Below the pieces are notes generated by a model. The model made no database searches and was not told where the DNA came from. It was given only the letters and a program-made list of their open reading frames with translations. Positions 7,538-16,538 of a stretch of DNA of 64,000 nucleotides are shown one piece after another (positions within the stretch are counted from its first letter, which is position 1; each line of letters opens with the position of its first letter). This stretch comes from Photobacterium galatheae (GTDB lineage: Bacteria > Pseudomonadota > Gammaproteobacteria > Enterobacterales > Vibrionaceae): NCBI RefSeq assembly GCF_000695255.1, contig NZ_JMIB01000038.1:62001-126000 (forward strand), given 5' to 3'. The position numbers and the translations under genes are program-made.

Positions 7538-10500
7538 TTATGTTACTTTTGTATTGATTGAACCGTCAACGTTATTTTCTTCATCCAAGTAATAAGCTCC
7601 ACGTATTTCTAATCTACCTTGGTACTCACCGCTATAGGAATGGCCACCGATAATATTTTTCTCGCCTAAAACAGTCCAAATTATCTTTAACTTTTGCTTT
7701 TGAAGAAATTCAATAAATGCTTTCTTCTTAACTAAAAGATAAGGCTTTGAGTCGTTGTAAACAGATGGTGAATAGCATACTACTTGGTGATTTTGATCGG
7801 TAAATTCAGCTACATTTTCGGAAGGGGTTAAGTTCATATTGTCATAAACAAATTTTGATGGTTTTAATATGCTAAATGACCCTTCAATTGAATTGTCAGT
7901 TCCTTTTTCCCAAGAATATTTACTTGATGTTAATGCTATATCACAAATGAAATTACCGTTATTTCTATCAGTAATTTTATAATGTTCAAGCCCACCATAA
8001 TAGTAGTTATTAAAATACTTAAAAGCTGGTGACCAGTAATACTCGCGATCAAATACCTGATACCTATCAGACGTTTCAGGCATCCATCTCCCCATAAAGT
8101 CTTGTACAGTTGCCCAATCTATAAACTTTTGACTATCATCTTCCGCAACTAAATAGCTTTTGATGTGATACCACATCCTCTTATGTGGTTGCTTCCATTT
8201 GTCTTGCCCTAGTAATTTTGGTTCAGCCCATTCAGGATAGCTTTCAAGAACTAACCACTCGTTATTTTCTTCATCAATAACGTTGATTAAGCTTGATGTA
8301 TTAGGTAAATCATCCGAGTTATTTACCCAATCTTTGTCGCTTAAACTCCAATTGTTATGTATTTCTTTTAACCACCAGTGTTTGGCTTGACTATCTTCAT
8401 CTACCTCTTTGGTTTTCCGCAAAGGCATCGATGGGTCAATATCCCTAACGTAAGGTTGCCATGTACCCTCATATGGCTCATTCTCATTATCTTGCCAACC
8501 TCTATCTGACTTCATGACACAATTATCTGAGACTCTGGCTAAAATTTCATGTAACGCAATCCACTGGTATTTTTTACCTATTCGTTCATGTTTTGAGGTT
8601 CTTCCTCTTCCTGTACCAATATTTCTATCAAATCTTCCATGTATCTCTGAGTTATATCCGTACTTTGTAAAAATCCAATCTACTGCGATGTTACTCATTT
8701 CATCAGGATTAACTTGCCAAGAACTCAATGCGGATTGAAATGTATATCGCCCAAAATCACCATAACGACAAGTGCCTCGCCCGTACTCTGTTGTCATGGA
8801 GCTTAATATACTATTTTGAGAATATAAATAGTCTTTTTCTTTATCAAATTCCCCACCATATTTTGCGTCAAGCTCTTCATTTGATGGTGCTTCCGTAGGT
8901 AACTTACTTCTATAAGGTGGACGTACTTTTTCGATCTCTATACCAAAATCGCCAAATGTATAATACGTATATTCGATGACTCCACGCGCATAATCTCGCA
9001 GCAAAATATGTGGATATATTTCATCGTCTTCCGTATCAAAAATAGTTTTAAAAATATAATTTGATAATTCTTTAAGTTTACCTTTGTCCTTTGTTGTGAG
9101 AGCACAACCATAAGCTACAGCAAATAATCGCTCATAGACATACGGATCATTCACACTTTCAAATTCCTTAAGCAGCTCAATTAAAACATCAATATTGTCT
9201 TTTAATAAGCAGACCAATGCTTTGGTTGCTTCATCACGCAAAAGCCTGTTAGTGCTTGTGAACAGCCAAGTGATAGCTATCGATGATAGTTTTTTAGATT
9301 CATTTGAAATATGAGATTTATCACAATTGCTCCACGCCCAATCAATTAGACGTTTAATCGCGTTACTATCGAAATATTGATCCTTTAAATAAATCGTCCA
9401 CCATCCATCTCTTTCAGCTAACGTTTTTCCAAATAAGTTTTTGTGTAAAAAATAACCATTAAAATAGTGTTCAGGGCTTGAACAAACAGAAATTATTGTT
9501 TCCCAAAATAGCTCTTCAGTTTCTTGATAAGCATGAACCTCGGAATTGATGTATTCGATCAGTTCTTCATTAACAGCTTCGATTTTTCTCCATAGCAAAC
9601 TCTGTACAAAACTTTCTACTACTGGATATTCACTTTTTACATATGGAGCAAAATCAAAAAATTCTTTTCCCGTTAACTCTGGCAGTTGAATAGATAAAGC
9701 TTCAAGTAGGCCCTTATTTTGGTAGCACAACCTTTCATCTTTAAAAAGCTCATAAAAAACACCATTTTCTTGGAATTGACTTTCTATATCATTATGAGTA
9801 TCAAGCAGATATTTTGCTGTCACGTGGTCTTCAAACCTTTCATACGAAAGATATATACCTTCTTGATATTCACCTTTATCAGCAATCCAAAATGCGTTTT
9901 TGGAAAATACACCTTCAGAAATTAAGCTGTCCAACAAGCCTGCTTTAATGCCAAATTTTTGGGATAGTTTGTTTAACTCAACAAAAGCATTTTCATATGA
10001 AACAAATCCAGTATTATTATTGGCTTTGTTTGAAATTATTACGTTTATTGCCTTTTCAACAATGTTGATATTTCTTGGGTAGTCAAATTTGTTCGGCTTA
10101 GATAGCCGCTGATTAACACTATTTACGAAGAATCCTATTATATCGCTGATCCCCTGTAGTCCCTCTGGAATTCGAGAGTAGCCTGCTTTACTTAAACCTT
10201 CGCAAAATAACAATAAGAAGAGCGGGTTTTGAAATTCTGGATGTAATAATGGTATTGAAGGTAACTCTATTCCAAAATTATTAAAAAATAACTTTGAAGC
10301 TTCATATTCATTACCTGAGAAACCATAGTGGGTACATCTATTAATAATATCCTTGGGTAACAATTCCTTTGGTACTAGTAACTCAGAATACGAAGAACGC
10401 ACCGAAATAACTAGCCCAATCCACTGATATTTTTTAAGCTTTTGGATGAATCCTCTTATATGCTCAGGCCAAAAATACCTGCCTTTACCTTCATTGATAG

Positions 10501-10864
10501 CATCAATAAATATAACCAATCTCTGCCTACTTGCTTCTGCTTTTGCGTTTAAAGCACCGAAAAACTCTTTGAATGAACACCTTATATCTAGCTTTTTCTT
10601 TAGTTGCGTCCAAGGGTCTTCTTCTGTAACAAAATGCTGGCCTAATAAAAAAAGGCTATCTGCGCCTGATTCATTTCTTTTGGTTATGACATCAGCGAGC
10701 AAATGAGATTTACCCATCCCAGCATCGCCATCCAAAATTAAATAAGGGTTACTAGCTAACGCTACTGCTTTACTGTCTAACACACGCTTAGCATCATACA
10801 AAGCATGTTGTAATTCGTTTATAGTGTTTATATCTGAGCCGTATTTTTGGTATCGACTATGCAA
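7538..10864 (-). CDS. STAND/NACHT-type NTPase with long C-terminal region (3' piece of Avs-like gene)
   Basis: A 1108-residue frame from a TTG at 10864; the same frame is open up to 11050 without an ATG, which shows that it is the continuation of a longer protein. Walker A is GDAGMGKS (residues 46-53) and a Walker B-like strand VIFIDAINEG follows about 70 residues later, the STAND arrangement with an acidic DAxNE tail. The remaining 900 or so residues are helical repeats and then beta-rich sequence without a name I can give; in Avs proteins this part recognises phage terminase or portal. AT-rich codon use sets it apart from the flanking genes. Alone it would lack the nuclease effector. Confidence 0.75.
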   Translation of the reverse strand: MHSRYQKYGSDINTINELQHALYDAKRVLDSKAVALASNPYLILDGDAGMGKSHLLADVITKRNESGADSLFLLGQHFVTEEDPWTQLKKKLDIRCSFKEFFGALNAKAEASRQRLVIFIDAINEGKGRYFWPEHIRGFIQKLKKYQWIGLVISVRSSYSELLVPKELLPKDIINRCTHYGFSGNEYEASKLFFNNFGIELPSIPLLHPEFQNPLFLLLFCEGLSKAGYSRIPEGLQGISDIIGFFVNSVNQRLSKPNKFDYPRNINIVEKAINVIISNKANNNTGFVSYENAFVELNKLSQKFGIKAGLLDSLISEGVFSKNAFWIADKGEYQEGIYLSYERFEDHVTAKYLLDTHNDIESQFQENGVFYELFKDERLCYQNKGLLEALSIQLPELTGKEFFDFAPYVKSEYPVVESFVQSLLWRKIEAVNEELIEYINSEVHAYQETEELFWETIISVCSSPEHYFNGYFLHKNLFGKTLAERDGWWTIYLKDQYFDSNAIKRLIDWAWSNCDKSHISNESKKLSSIAITWLFTSTNRLLRDEATKALVCLLKDNIDVLIELLKEFESVNDPYVYERLFAVAYGCALTTKDKGKLKELSNYIFKTIFDTEDDEIYPHILLRDYARGVIEYTYYTFGDFGIEIEKVRPPYRSKLPTEAPSNEELDAKYGGEFDKEKDYLYSQNSILSSMTTEYGRGTCRYGDFGRYTFQSALSSWQVNPDEMSNIAVDWIFTKYGYNSEIHGRFDRNIGTGRGRTSKHERIGKKYQWIALHEILARVSDNCVMKSDRGWQDNENEPYEGTWQPYVRDIDPSMPLRKTKEVDEDSQAKHWWLKEIHNNWSLSDKDWVNNSDDLPNTSSLINVIDEENNEWLVLESYPEWAEPKLLGQDKWKQPHKRMWYHIKSYLVAEDDSQKFIDWATVQDFMGRWMPETSDRYQVFDREYYWSPAFKYFNNYYYGGLEHYKITDRNNGNFICDIALTSSKYSWEKGTDNSIEGSFSILKPSKFVYDNMNLTPSENVAEFTDQNHQVVCYSPSVYNDSKPYLLVKKKAFIEFLQKQKLKIIWTVLGEKNIIGGHSYSGEYQGRLEIRGAYYLDEENNVDGSINTKVT

Positions 10865-11037
10865 CTTAGATGGAGCATCTTTTAATTTTTCTTCTTCAGC
10901 TAAGTAAAAATCACATATTTCACTAGCAATGATATTAATTTCATCAATTAATGAAATTAACGGTTCAACCGATATTAGCTCAACACCCCCAAACTCAATG
11001 TCGTTGAACCGCTTTTCAATACTATCTAAGGCTACTA

Positions 11038-11331
11038 CTAACCTTTTTTTTCACCGTTTGAAGTAGGTGCATTTGGTAGTAGTTTTTTCCCATTTATAAG
11101 TAGTAAATCGAGTGGTCGTTGTATTTTCGCTTTAAGCTCTTGACCTCTAGATATGCCGTTAAATACCTGAGCTATTCCTACGTCAACGTTTAAATTATCG
11201 TAAAAGTTAGGCGTGTATCTTTTTCCGAGATCTGATATAGATTGAAAAGTATTTTCCAAAAACCATTCATCGGTAAACTCCTCTTTGTTAAACCAAAAAT
11301 AAGTTAAACCTTGGTTTTCTGTTTGACTCAA
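11038..11331 (-). CDS. Linker block of Avs-like protein (middle fragment)
   Basis: A 97-residue frame from a TTG at 11331, open further upstream to at least 11352. It contains LTYFWFNKEEFTDEWF and DLGKRYTPNFYDNLNVDV, which I recall as the conserved segment between the nuclease and the NTPase of Avs-type proteins. The stop (TAG) comes right after GEKKG encoded by an A8 run; slipping back one base there continues as LVVALDSIEKRF into the NTPase frame. As a free-standing protein it makes little sense. Confidence 0.6.
   Translation of the reverse strand: MSQTENQGLTYFWFNKEEFTDEWFLENTFQSISDLGKRYTPNFYDNLNVDVGIAQVFNGISRGQELKAKIQRPLDLLLINGKKLLPNAPTSNGEKKG
11044..11051 (-). promoter_or_regulatory. A8 homopolymer, candidate -1 slippage or phase-variation site
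   Basis: On the coding strand the codons are GAA-AAA-AAA-GGT-TAG, giving an in-phase A-AAA-AAA heptamer. A -1 slip, or one extra A in the DNA, joins the linker frame to the NTPase frame. Whether it acts in translation or is a plain mutation cannot be told from sequence. Confidence 0.5.
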
Positions 11332-11339
11332 TCTAGCTA

Positions 11340-11777
11340 TTAAATCGGAACTCCACCAAGCAACTCTACCTTTAAGCCTTTATCTGACGCCCAGCCCTCC
11401 CACTTTTTAACTCGTTCATCCCATTTTTCGAGCATTGATTTCTGACCTGCAATTCTAGCGTCTGGTGGATCATTTGGGATTGCGATATAGAATTTATTAA
11501 GGTTTTGGTGCTTATCCAATACAGTTTTTACTGACTTATCCAATTGCGCCCATTGAGTCTCGTCAAGGCTTGACGTGAAAAATTTTGCCTGCCATGCCCA
11601 CTCAGCACCATTATCCAAGATCCAAAAGCACTCTACACCAGCATCAGGCTTCCCCTTTCGAATAAACTTTTTTTTATTGGGAATGCTCTCATTTCGTGCC
11701 AGCTGGCACACAAGCTCTTCAAATCCTTCATTTTGCGAGTTATCTAATGCTCGAATGTTGTTCCAATTTATTGTCAT
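11340..11777 (-). CDS. PD-(D/E)xK (Mrr/Cap4-like) nuclease domain, 5' fragment of Avs-like gene
   Basis: A 145-residue protein starting MTINWNNIRALDNSQ. The nuclease core is visible: Glu20 in GFEELVCQLAR, Asp45 in GKPDAGVE, and Gln63-x-Lys65 in WAWQAKFF. This is the E...D...QxK layout of Mrr-like endonucleases found at the N-terminus of Avs proteins. It ends in a premature TAA just where the linker should follow. GGA lies about nine bases before the ATG. If translated alone it would be an uncontrolled nuclease domain or an inactive stub; the frameshift may have been selected to silence it. Confidence 0.75.
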   Translation of the reverse strand: MTINWNNIRALDNSQNEGFEELVCQLARNESIPNKKKFIRKGKPDAGVECFWILDNGAEWAWQAKFFTSSLDETQWAQLDKSVKTVLDKHQNLNKFYIAIPNDPPDARIAGQKSMLEKWDERVKKWEGWASDKGLKVELLGGVPI

Positions 11778-12503
11778 TATTTTTATTCCATTTTTCGGCG
11801 ATAGTAATGATCAATGGGAGTGGATTAAATTGTTAACTTAATAATAATCACGTAGCATTTTAAATAGTGACAAGATTGACAATTTAATAATGATCGTTAA
11901 TCTACATTTCGTTTCTATATATTGACAAATTGATAGTTGAATCAATAACTCTAAATCACTGGAATTATACTAATCACGATATGGTAGTATATTGATAATG
12001 TAGAACTGTTTTACTTATTTCTTCTACACTTTGATATATGATACAAATCACAAGTTTCTGCAAGTGGAAGGCTCATTTCAGTTAGTAACATTCATTGAGG
12101 TAATAGCTACCGCACGCAGATTTCTTCCAAATCCACGTTTTTTTACCAGCCTTAGCGCTATCGACAACCACTAAATCACGGCTTAGCTTCCCAATTTATC
12201 GTCATTACAATAAGTATGTCAAAGTTGGAGTGAGAACATGTGATAGAGCAACAACTCTATCTGTGTTTGGGGCAAAAATGAGTTTCATCTTTACGCCGCC
12301 CCTCAAAGAACCCTGAAGTGCCGCGTCTACTCCAAGCAAAACCGCAACTTACACCACACTCAAACAGGAAAATGCCCCCCCAACGCCGAAACATGGGAAA
12401 TGGACAAGATTAAAATCTCAGTACATCCAGAGACAGGACAAAGAAAGAAGATGATCAGAAAGGAAACGCCGCGGAGCAGGACGCATCCGCGGCTGGAGCC
12501 GGG
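11778..12503. other. AT-rich intergenic region with coding remnants
   Basis: About 700 bases without a full gene. Bases 11800-12060 are strongly AT-rich and probably hold the promoter of the Avs-like gene. At 12196-12212 the minus strand repeats the start of the nuclease gene (16 of 17 bases around ATGACNATAAATTGG; it would read MTINWEAKP-stop). Just beyond, about 12092-12192, another minus frame ends in a protein-like tail (LVVVDSAKAGKKTW). These look like relics of earlier cargo at this site. Confidence 0.45.
12468..12493 (-). terminator. Probable intrinsic terminator of the chemoreceptor gene
   Basis: GCCGCGG (12468-12474) pairs with CCGCGGC (12487-12493) across a 12-nt loop, and reading on the minus strand a T-rich stretch (GTTTCCTTT) follows. 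It sits 11 bases beyond the stop at 12504. Confidence 0.6.
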
Positions 12504-14075
12504 TTATCGGGTGAGTTTAAACGCACCCACCAGACGATCAAGCGTCTGAGCCAATGCAGCCAGTTCCTGGCTGCTTTTCTCCAGTTCGGTGCTGGCGTCC
12601 AGTCCGGCCTGAACGGCTTGGTTGACGGTATCCATGTTGACGTTGATTTCATTCGCTACGCTGGACTGCTGCTCGGTTGCGGTGGCGACCTGCGTGTTCA
12701 TGTCCAGAATGGCGACTACCTGACGGGAAATCTCTTCCAGAGCGGTCAGGGCGTTTTCAGTGGCCTTGGTGCCGTCTTCCGTCAGGGACTTGCTGCTTTC
12801 CATCGCATCTACGGCATTTTTGGCTTCATGCTGAAGCTGGTCAATCATGCGTTGAATTTCATCTGTGGATTGCGACGTTTTGGTAGCCAGATTTCGGACT
12901 TCATCTGCAACCACCGCAAAACCACGACCGGCTTCACCGGCGCGGGCTGCTTCAATGGCCGCATTCAGGGCCAGCAGGTTGGTCTGCTCTGAAATACCGC
13001 GGATGACTTCCAGAATGGAGCCAATCGACTGTGTTTTGTCGGCCAGTGTGGCAATCACCACCGACATGTTATTCATTTCTTCCGCCAGATGATTGATGGT
13101 ATTGGTTGCTGTTTGCAGCGTCTGACGGCCAGCCTGAGTCTGGCTGTTTGCCGAACCGGCCGATTCTGCCGCGCCGGCAGCATTATTGGAGATCTCGTTG
13201 ATGGTCGCGATCATTTCATTCATCGAGGTGACCACCAGCAGGGTTTGCTCACTCTGCTCCTGACCGCGGGACAACGCATGCACCGATTGTTCGCGCAGAG
13301 ACGATGCCGTGCTTCCCAGCCCAACACCGGTATTGACCACCTGCACCATAATGCTGTTAATTTTGCCAACAAAGGTATTAAAGGCGGCAGAGATATTGGC
13401 GATTTCATCATTGCCTTTCACAGGCAGGCGAACTGTCAGGTTACCATCGCCTTGAGAAATATCTTCCAGCGCCTGCTGTAAGCCGGTCAGCGGCTGGAAC
13501 AGTCGACCAAGCACCCACATCAGTACCGCAGTACACACAACAAAAATCAGCACAATGGCAGATAACTGAGCATAGGTAATTTCTTTGGCGGCGTTATCCA
13601 CTTCTGTGATTGGAATCCCCACATCAAATGCGCCGTATAATTTTCCGTTTACATAAACCGGCGTCATGAGGTCGTACACCCAGACTTTCTGCACATCCGC
13701 ATACCATTTCGAGTGCTTCGGCTTTCCCTGAGTGGCTCCCTCAAGAGTGTATGTGTCCCTTTTCTCATACACCTTATTCAACTTCTCGAGATCACTGTGC
13801 ACCACAGCCGTCATATTGGTATCAATCACCACAGCATAGGTAATATCTGTGCGCAGTGTCAGTGACGAAACAAGAGACTGTAGGTCGACTAAGGGTTGAT
13901 CAGACGAATGCAGCACATACTCCACCTGCTTCGCCAGCAATTCGGCCTGAGCCTGCGACCGCTTCAGAATGATACTGTCTATTTCCTGATGGGAGATATA
14001 GGAAGTTGCTGTGATACTTGCTATCGCCGCGATAGCAAACATCGCGCAGACAACCATGACGATGATTTTTTTCAT
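12504..14075 (-). CDS. Methyl-accepting chemotaxis protein
   Basis: A 523-residue chemoreceptor. ATG 14075 (MKKIIVMVV) is preferred over a TTG seven codons earlier. Layout: membrane segment about residues 3-25, periplasmic sensor of about 140 residues (single Cache-like, with [18 protein letters not shown] and [14 protein letters not shown]), second membrane segment about 165-190, HAMP, then the cytoplasmic signalling hairpin with the invariant [19 protein letters not shown]. It relays a periplasmic ligand signal to CheA/CheW. The ligand is unknown; the Cache-type pattern suggests a small molecule such as an organic acid or amino acid. It is monocistronic, with a terminator close behind. Confidence 0.93.
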   Translation of the reverse strand: MKKIIVMVVCAMFAIAAIASITATSYISHQEIDSIILKRSQAQAELLAKQVEYVLHSSDQPLVDLQSLVSSLTLRTDITYAVVIDTNMTAVVHSDLEKLNKVYEKRDTYTLEGATQGKPKHSKWYADVQKVWVYDLMTPVYVNGKLYGAFDVGIPITEVDNAAKEITYAQLSAIVLIFVVCTAVLMWVLGRLFQPLTGLQQALEDISQGDGNLTVRLPVKGNDEIANISAAFNTFVGKINSIMVQVVNTGVGLGSTASSLREQSVHALSRGQEQSEQTLLVVTSMNEMIATINEISNNAAGAAESAGSANSQTQAGRQTLQTATNTINHLAEEMNNMSVVIATLADKTQSIGSILEVIRGISEQTNLLALNAAIEAARAGEAGRGFAVVADEVRNLATKTSQSTDEIQRMIDQLQHEAKNAVDAMESSKSLTEDGTKATENALTALEEISRQVVAILDMNTQVATATEQQSSVANEINVNMDTVNQAVQAGLDASTELEKSSQELAALAQTLDRLVGAFKLTR

Positions 14076-14503
14076 TTTGATAAACCCTGACGCCAAAAAG
14101 ACTCAAATTAGAATTTCATTAAAGTGGCCTGCATCATCACTACTGCCTGCGAGCCGATACATCAGAAAAGCGGCGGTCTGGGCAGCAACGATAAACCAAT
14201 AAGTTACTCAATTTGAGCAAAAAGCTTATGCATCGATCCACTTATTTAATTGTCAGCTTGCATTATTTGAAGTGATTGCACAGTTTCACCACAAATTATT
14301 CCAATAAGGAATCAATCTGTATCAAAAAGTCATCACCGCACTGGGGTTCTATTCGCTGAGAAATCGCAATCTGTTTTCAACACAAAGGTGAAAAATGACC
14401 GGGAAGTCACCTCTTTCAGTCGCGATCTGCTGAAAGTGAGAAGCCATAAAGGAAAAACAGACAGAAAAGACAAACAGGCTCCTGGTGTCGCAGCCCGATG
14501 CCA
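14076..14503. other. Intergenic region, nothing further recognised
   Basis: About 430 bases between the chemoreceptor start and the DsbB-like stop. Only short antisense frames are present. It should contain the chemoreceptor promoter, but no convincing FliA-type box was found. A T-rich stretch on the minus strand near 14440-14460 may end the dsbB transcript. Confidence 0.5.
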
Positions 14504-15049
14504 TTATGCACCCAATAACCAATAGCTCACCGGATTGTCCGGACATTGATAAGGGCCACATTCAACAAAAGTACCCAGCGCATTCAGCGCCACCGTCACG
14601 ATCGCCAACAGACAGACCCAGCGTCCAAACGGGCTCATACGGTCGTTTCTCTGCCGCCACTCTTCGTTCCACATCATCAGCAGGACTGCAACAGCAACGA
14701 TGGTGGCAACAAAAATCACAAATGCCCAGGTGTAATAATGCATGCCCAGAAACGGACTCCCGTATCCCGGCGTCCCCGGAATCACATGAAGAGAGACCTG
14801 ACGTAGTGATGTCGCCGCACCAAACAGGGCACCAACCAGCACAATGCCGTAGTGACGCTGTGTGGTGCCATAGATCACATTCAGCATGAAGCCGAACATC
14901 ACCATGACAAAGCCAATCCGCTGTAATAAACATAACGGACACGGCAATTCATTCAACGCCAACTGAAATACAAATCCCATCAGTAATACTGCGGTAATCC
15001 CGAGCAAACCGAGTGTATTGATCAGTGTGATTTGCTTTGTATTCATCAC
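14504..15049 (-). CDS. DsbB-family disulfide bond formation protein
   Basis: A 181-residue inner-membrane protein with four to five membrane helices. The first redox pair is the canonical CPLC motif just after helix 1 (about residues 37-40), followed by LLQRIGF as in DsbB. The second pair is unusual: instead of the periplasmic loop cysteines of classical DsbB, this protein has ECGPYQC at the extreme C-terminus. It should pass electrons from a DsbA-like partner to quinone. The gene sits ten bases after a DUF5993 gene in an apparent two-gene operon. No dsbA partner is in the window. Confidence 0.88.
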   Translation of the reverse strand: MMNTKQITLINTLGLLGITAVLLMGFVFQLALNELPCPLCLLQRIGFVMVMFGFMLNVIYGTTQRHYGIVLVGALFGAATSLRQVSLHVIPGTPGYGSPFLGMHYYTWAFVIFVATIVAVAVLLMMWNEEWRQRNDRMSPFGRWVCLLAIVTVALNALGTFVECGPYQCPDNPVSYWLLGA

Positions 15050-15059
15050 GCCCCCTTAA

Positions 15060-15215
15060 TTACAGCAGAATACTGAGCGTATCTGTTGCATGATGGTGAA
15101 ACCAGTAAAGCCCAAGAACAACAGAGGCAGCAAAAAATGTATAACTCAGCATTTTTTTGTTTCTGTATGCCCCTATCATCGCAATCAGCAGGAGCAGAAA
15201 AAGTAAACTCATCAT
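15060..15215 (-). CDS. DUF5993-like small membrane protein
   Basis: A 51-residue protein with two short hydrophobic helices and a WFHHHATD motif near the end, the pattern I recall for DUF5993, a family often encoded next to DsbB-like proteins. I set the start at ATG 15215 because AGGG lies eight bases upstream; the frame is open 12 codons further (TTG-type starts) without a binding site. Only ten bases separate it from the dsbB-like gene, so both are likely co-transcribed, and a helper role in that redox system is inferred. Confidence 0.7.
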   Translation of the reverse strand: MMSLLFLLLLIAMIGAYRNKKMLSYTFFAASVVLGLYWFHHHATDTLSILL

Positions 15216-15587
15216 CGGCACGGCCCTTTCATCAATCACACAATTCATCAAATGGATTCATTCAATCATTTTCTTTCATGGTCTTCGTGAATATGAGCAT
15301 AGCATGCACCCCAGTGACTATTGGCGACCTCACCGCGATTCAAAGCCATTGCTACCTTTCGAACAAGACGGAAGGTGTCACAAGCCAGGAAAATGAACGT
15401 TCAATATTGATGGGTACACAACGATGCTCCAGCTGCTGTATTCCCTTTCAGCATCAGACGCAACATCATTGCAATACCATATCTTCGAGCAGCAAAGAAA
15501 CTTATACTCTTCAATGTGTACTCATAAGTACCATTTTGATATGACAAAAATAACAAAACTGCTGGTATAGGCATATCGAGGGGAAAC
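15216..15587. other. Divergent promoter region
   Basis: About 370 bases between the DUF5993/dsbB operon and the divergent LysR gene. No gene is supported. Such an arrangement is typical for a LysR protein controlling its divergent neighbour, but no clear T-N11-A palindrome was picked out by eye. Confidence 0.4.
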
Positions 15588-16538
15588 ATGTCATCCATAA
15601 AACTGGATTCGTTACAGCTATTTCAACATGTTGTGGAACAGGGCGGCATCACCCAGACTGCGGATTTTCTGGCGATGCCAAAATCCAGCGTCAGCCGGAA
15701 AGTAAAGGCACTGGAAGAGCAATTCAACGTTCAGCTCATCAGCCGAAGTGCCCGATATTTTACCCTCACTGAAGCCGGCGAAATTTTTTATGAACATAGC
15801 CGGGAAATCCTCACACAGCTCAAGGTGCTGGAACAGGAAATGGCGGACCATCGTCAGGAGATAGCTGGTAAAATCAGCATACTTTGTGTCTCCCCGCTGC
15901 TCAAATGCTTTGGTGAAATTCTGCGGGATTTTTGCCGTCAGTATCCCGACGTTGAACTGGCATTTCATGCTCAGGAAGTGGTGCAACGCAATATTCCCAA
16001 ACGCCGGTTTGACCTGCTGATCCAATTGGATAAACCTGTCACCAGCAACCTGATCGGCAAAACGATTGGTCAAATGTACGCCGACTACTATGCAAGCCCG
16101 GAATATCTTGCCGAACATGGTACGCCGACTGATCCGGAAACGCTGATCAACCATCGACTGATTTTCCGTGAACTGTCGCAGGATCAACCAAAGCAATGGT
16201 GGTTCCAAAACCCTTTACGTTCTGTGGATCTTGGCAGTGCCAACATCACGGTCGTCGATTCGTCAGACATGGCGCTGACCCTCGCCAGACAAGGTTTTGG
16301 GGTCGCAATACTTCCGGATATTCAGGCCATGTCTGCCCTGGACACCCAGGAACTGGTTTCCTTATTTGAACAACAGCACCGGCACTGTTTGCCCGTAAAT
16401 CTGATTTATCATAACCGTGAACATATTCCGCGCCGGGTCCGGTTACTGATTGACTTCCTGGCTAAGCATTTCGCTGAAGCCGCTGCAAAATACCAGCTGC
16501 AGCCAGAGTCATTGGCTGATCAGCAAGACGTTGATTGA
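15588..16538 (+). CDS. LysR-family transcriptional regulator
   Basis: A 316-residue LysR regulator. The helix-turn-helix runs DSLQLFQHVVEQGGITQTAD and KSSVSRKVKALEEQF, followed by the usual linker helix and an effector-binding domain (MYADYYASPEYLAEHG; GFGVAILPD). It is divergent from the DUF5993/dsbB pair and convergent with the MFS exporter, whose 3' end overlaps its own by 19 bases. It could control either neighbour; the exporter/adaptor pair is a common LysR target. The C-terminal 20 residues are acidic and glutamine-rich and variable in the family. Confidence 0.93.
   Translation: MSSIKLDSLQLFQHVVEQGGITQTADFLAMPKSSVSRKVKALEEQFNVQLISRSARYFTLTEAGEIFYEHSREILTQLKVLEQEMADHRQEIAGKISILCVSPLLKCFGEILRDFCRQYPDVELAFHAQEVVQRNIPKRRFDLLIQLDKPVTSNLIGKTIGQMYADYYASPEYLAEHGTPTDPETLINHRLIFRELSQDQPKQWWFQNPLRSVDLGSANITVVDSSDMALTLARQGFGVAILPDIQAMSALDTQELVSLFEQQHRHCLPVNLIYHNREHIPRRVRLLIDFLAKHFAEAAAKYQLQPESLADQQDVD

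Larger units (their letters stand above)
7538..11777 (-). pseudogene. Avs-like nuclease-STAND NTPase gene split by two -1 frameshifts
   Basis: Three consecutive reading frames on the minus strand read as one protein of about 1,410 residues: a PD-(D/E)xK nuclease (11777-11340), a linker block (about 11352-11038) and a STAND NTPase with a long C-terminal sensor (about 11050-7538). The first break is near 11346-11360 (frame 1 ends LLGGVPI-stop; frame 2 is already open upstream as SSDLIARLSQ). The second is in an A8 run at 11044-11051. Both need a -1 shift. The architecture matches the Avs (AVAST) family, whose members sense phage proteins and activate an N-terminal nuclease. The A8 site reads A-AAA-AAA in frame, the form used in programmed -1 slippage, so the second break may be bypassed; the first shows no slippery site. 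Broken gene or partly translated system both remain possible. Confidence 0.75.
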
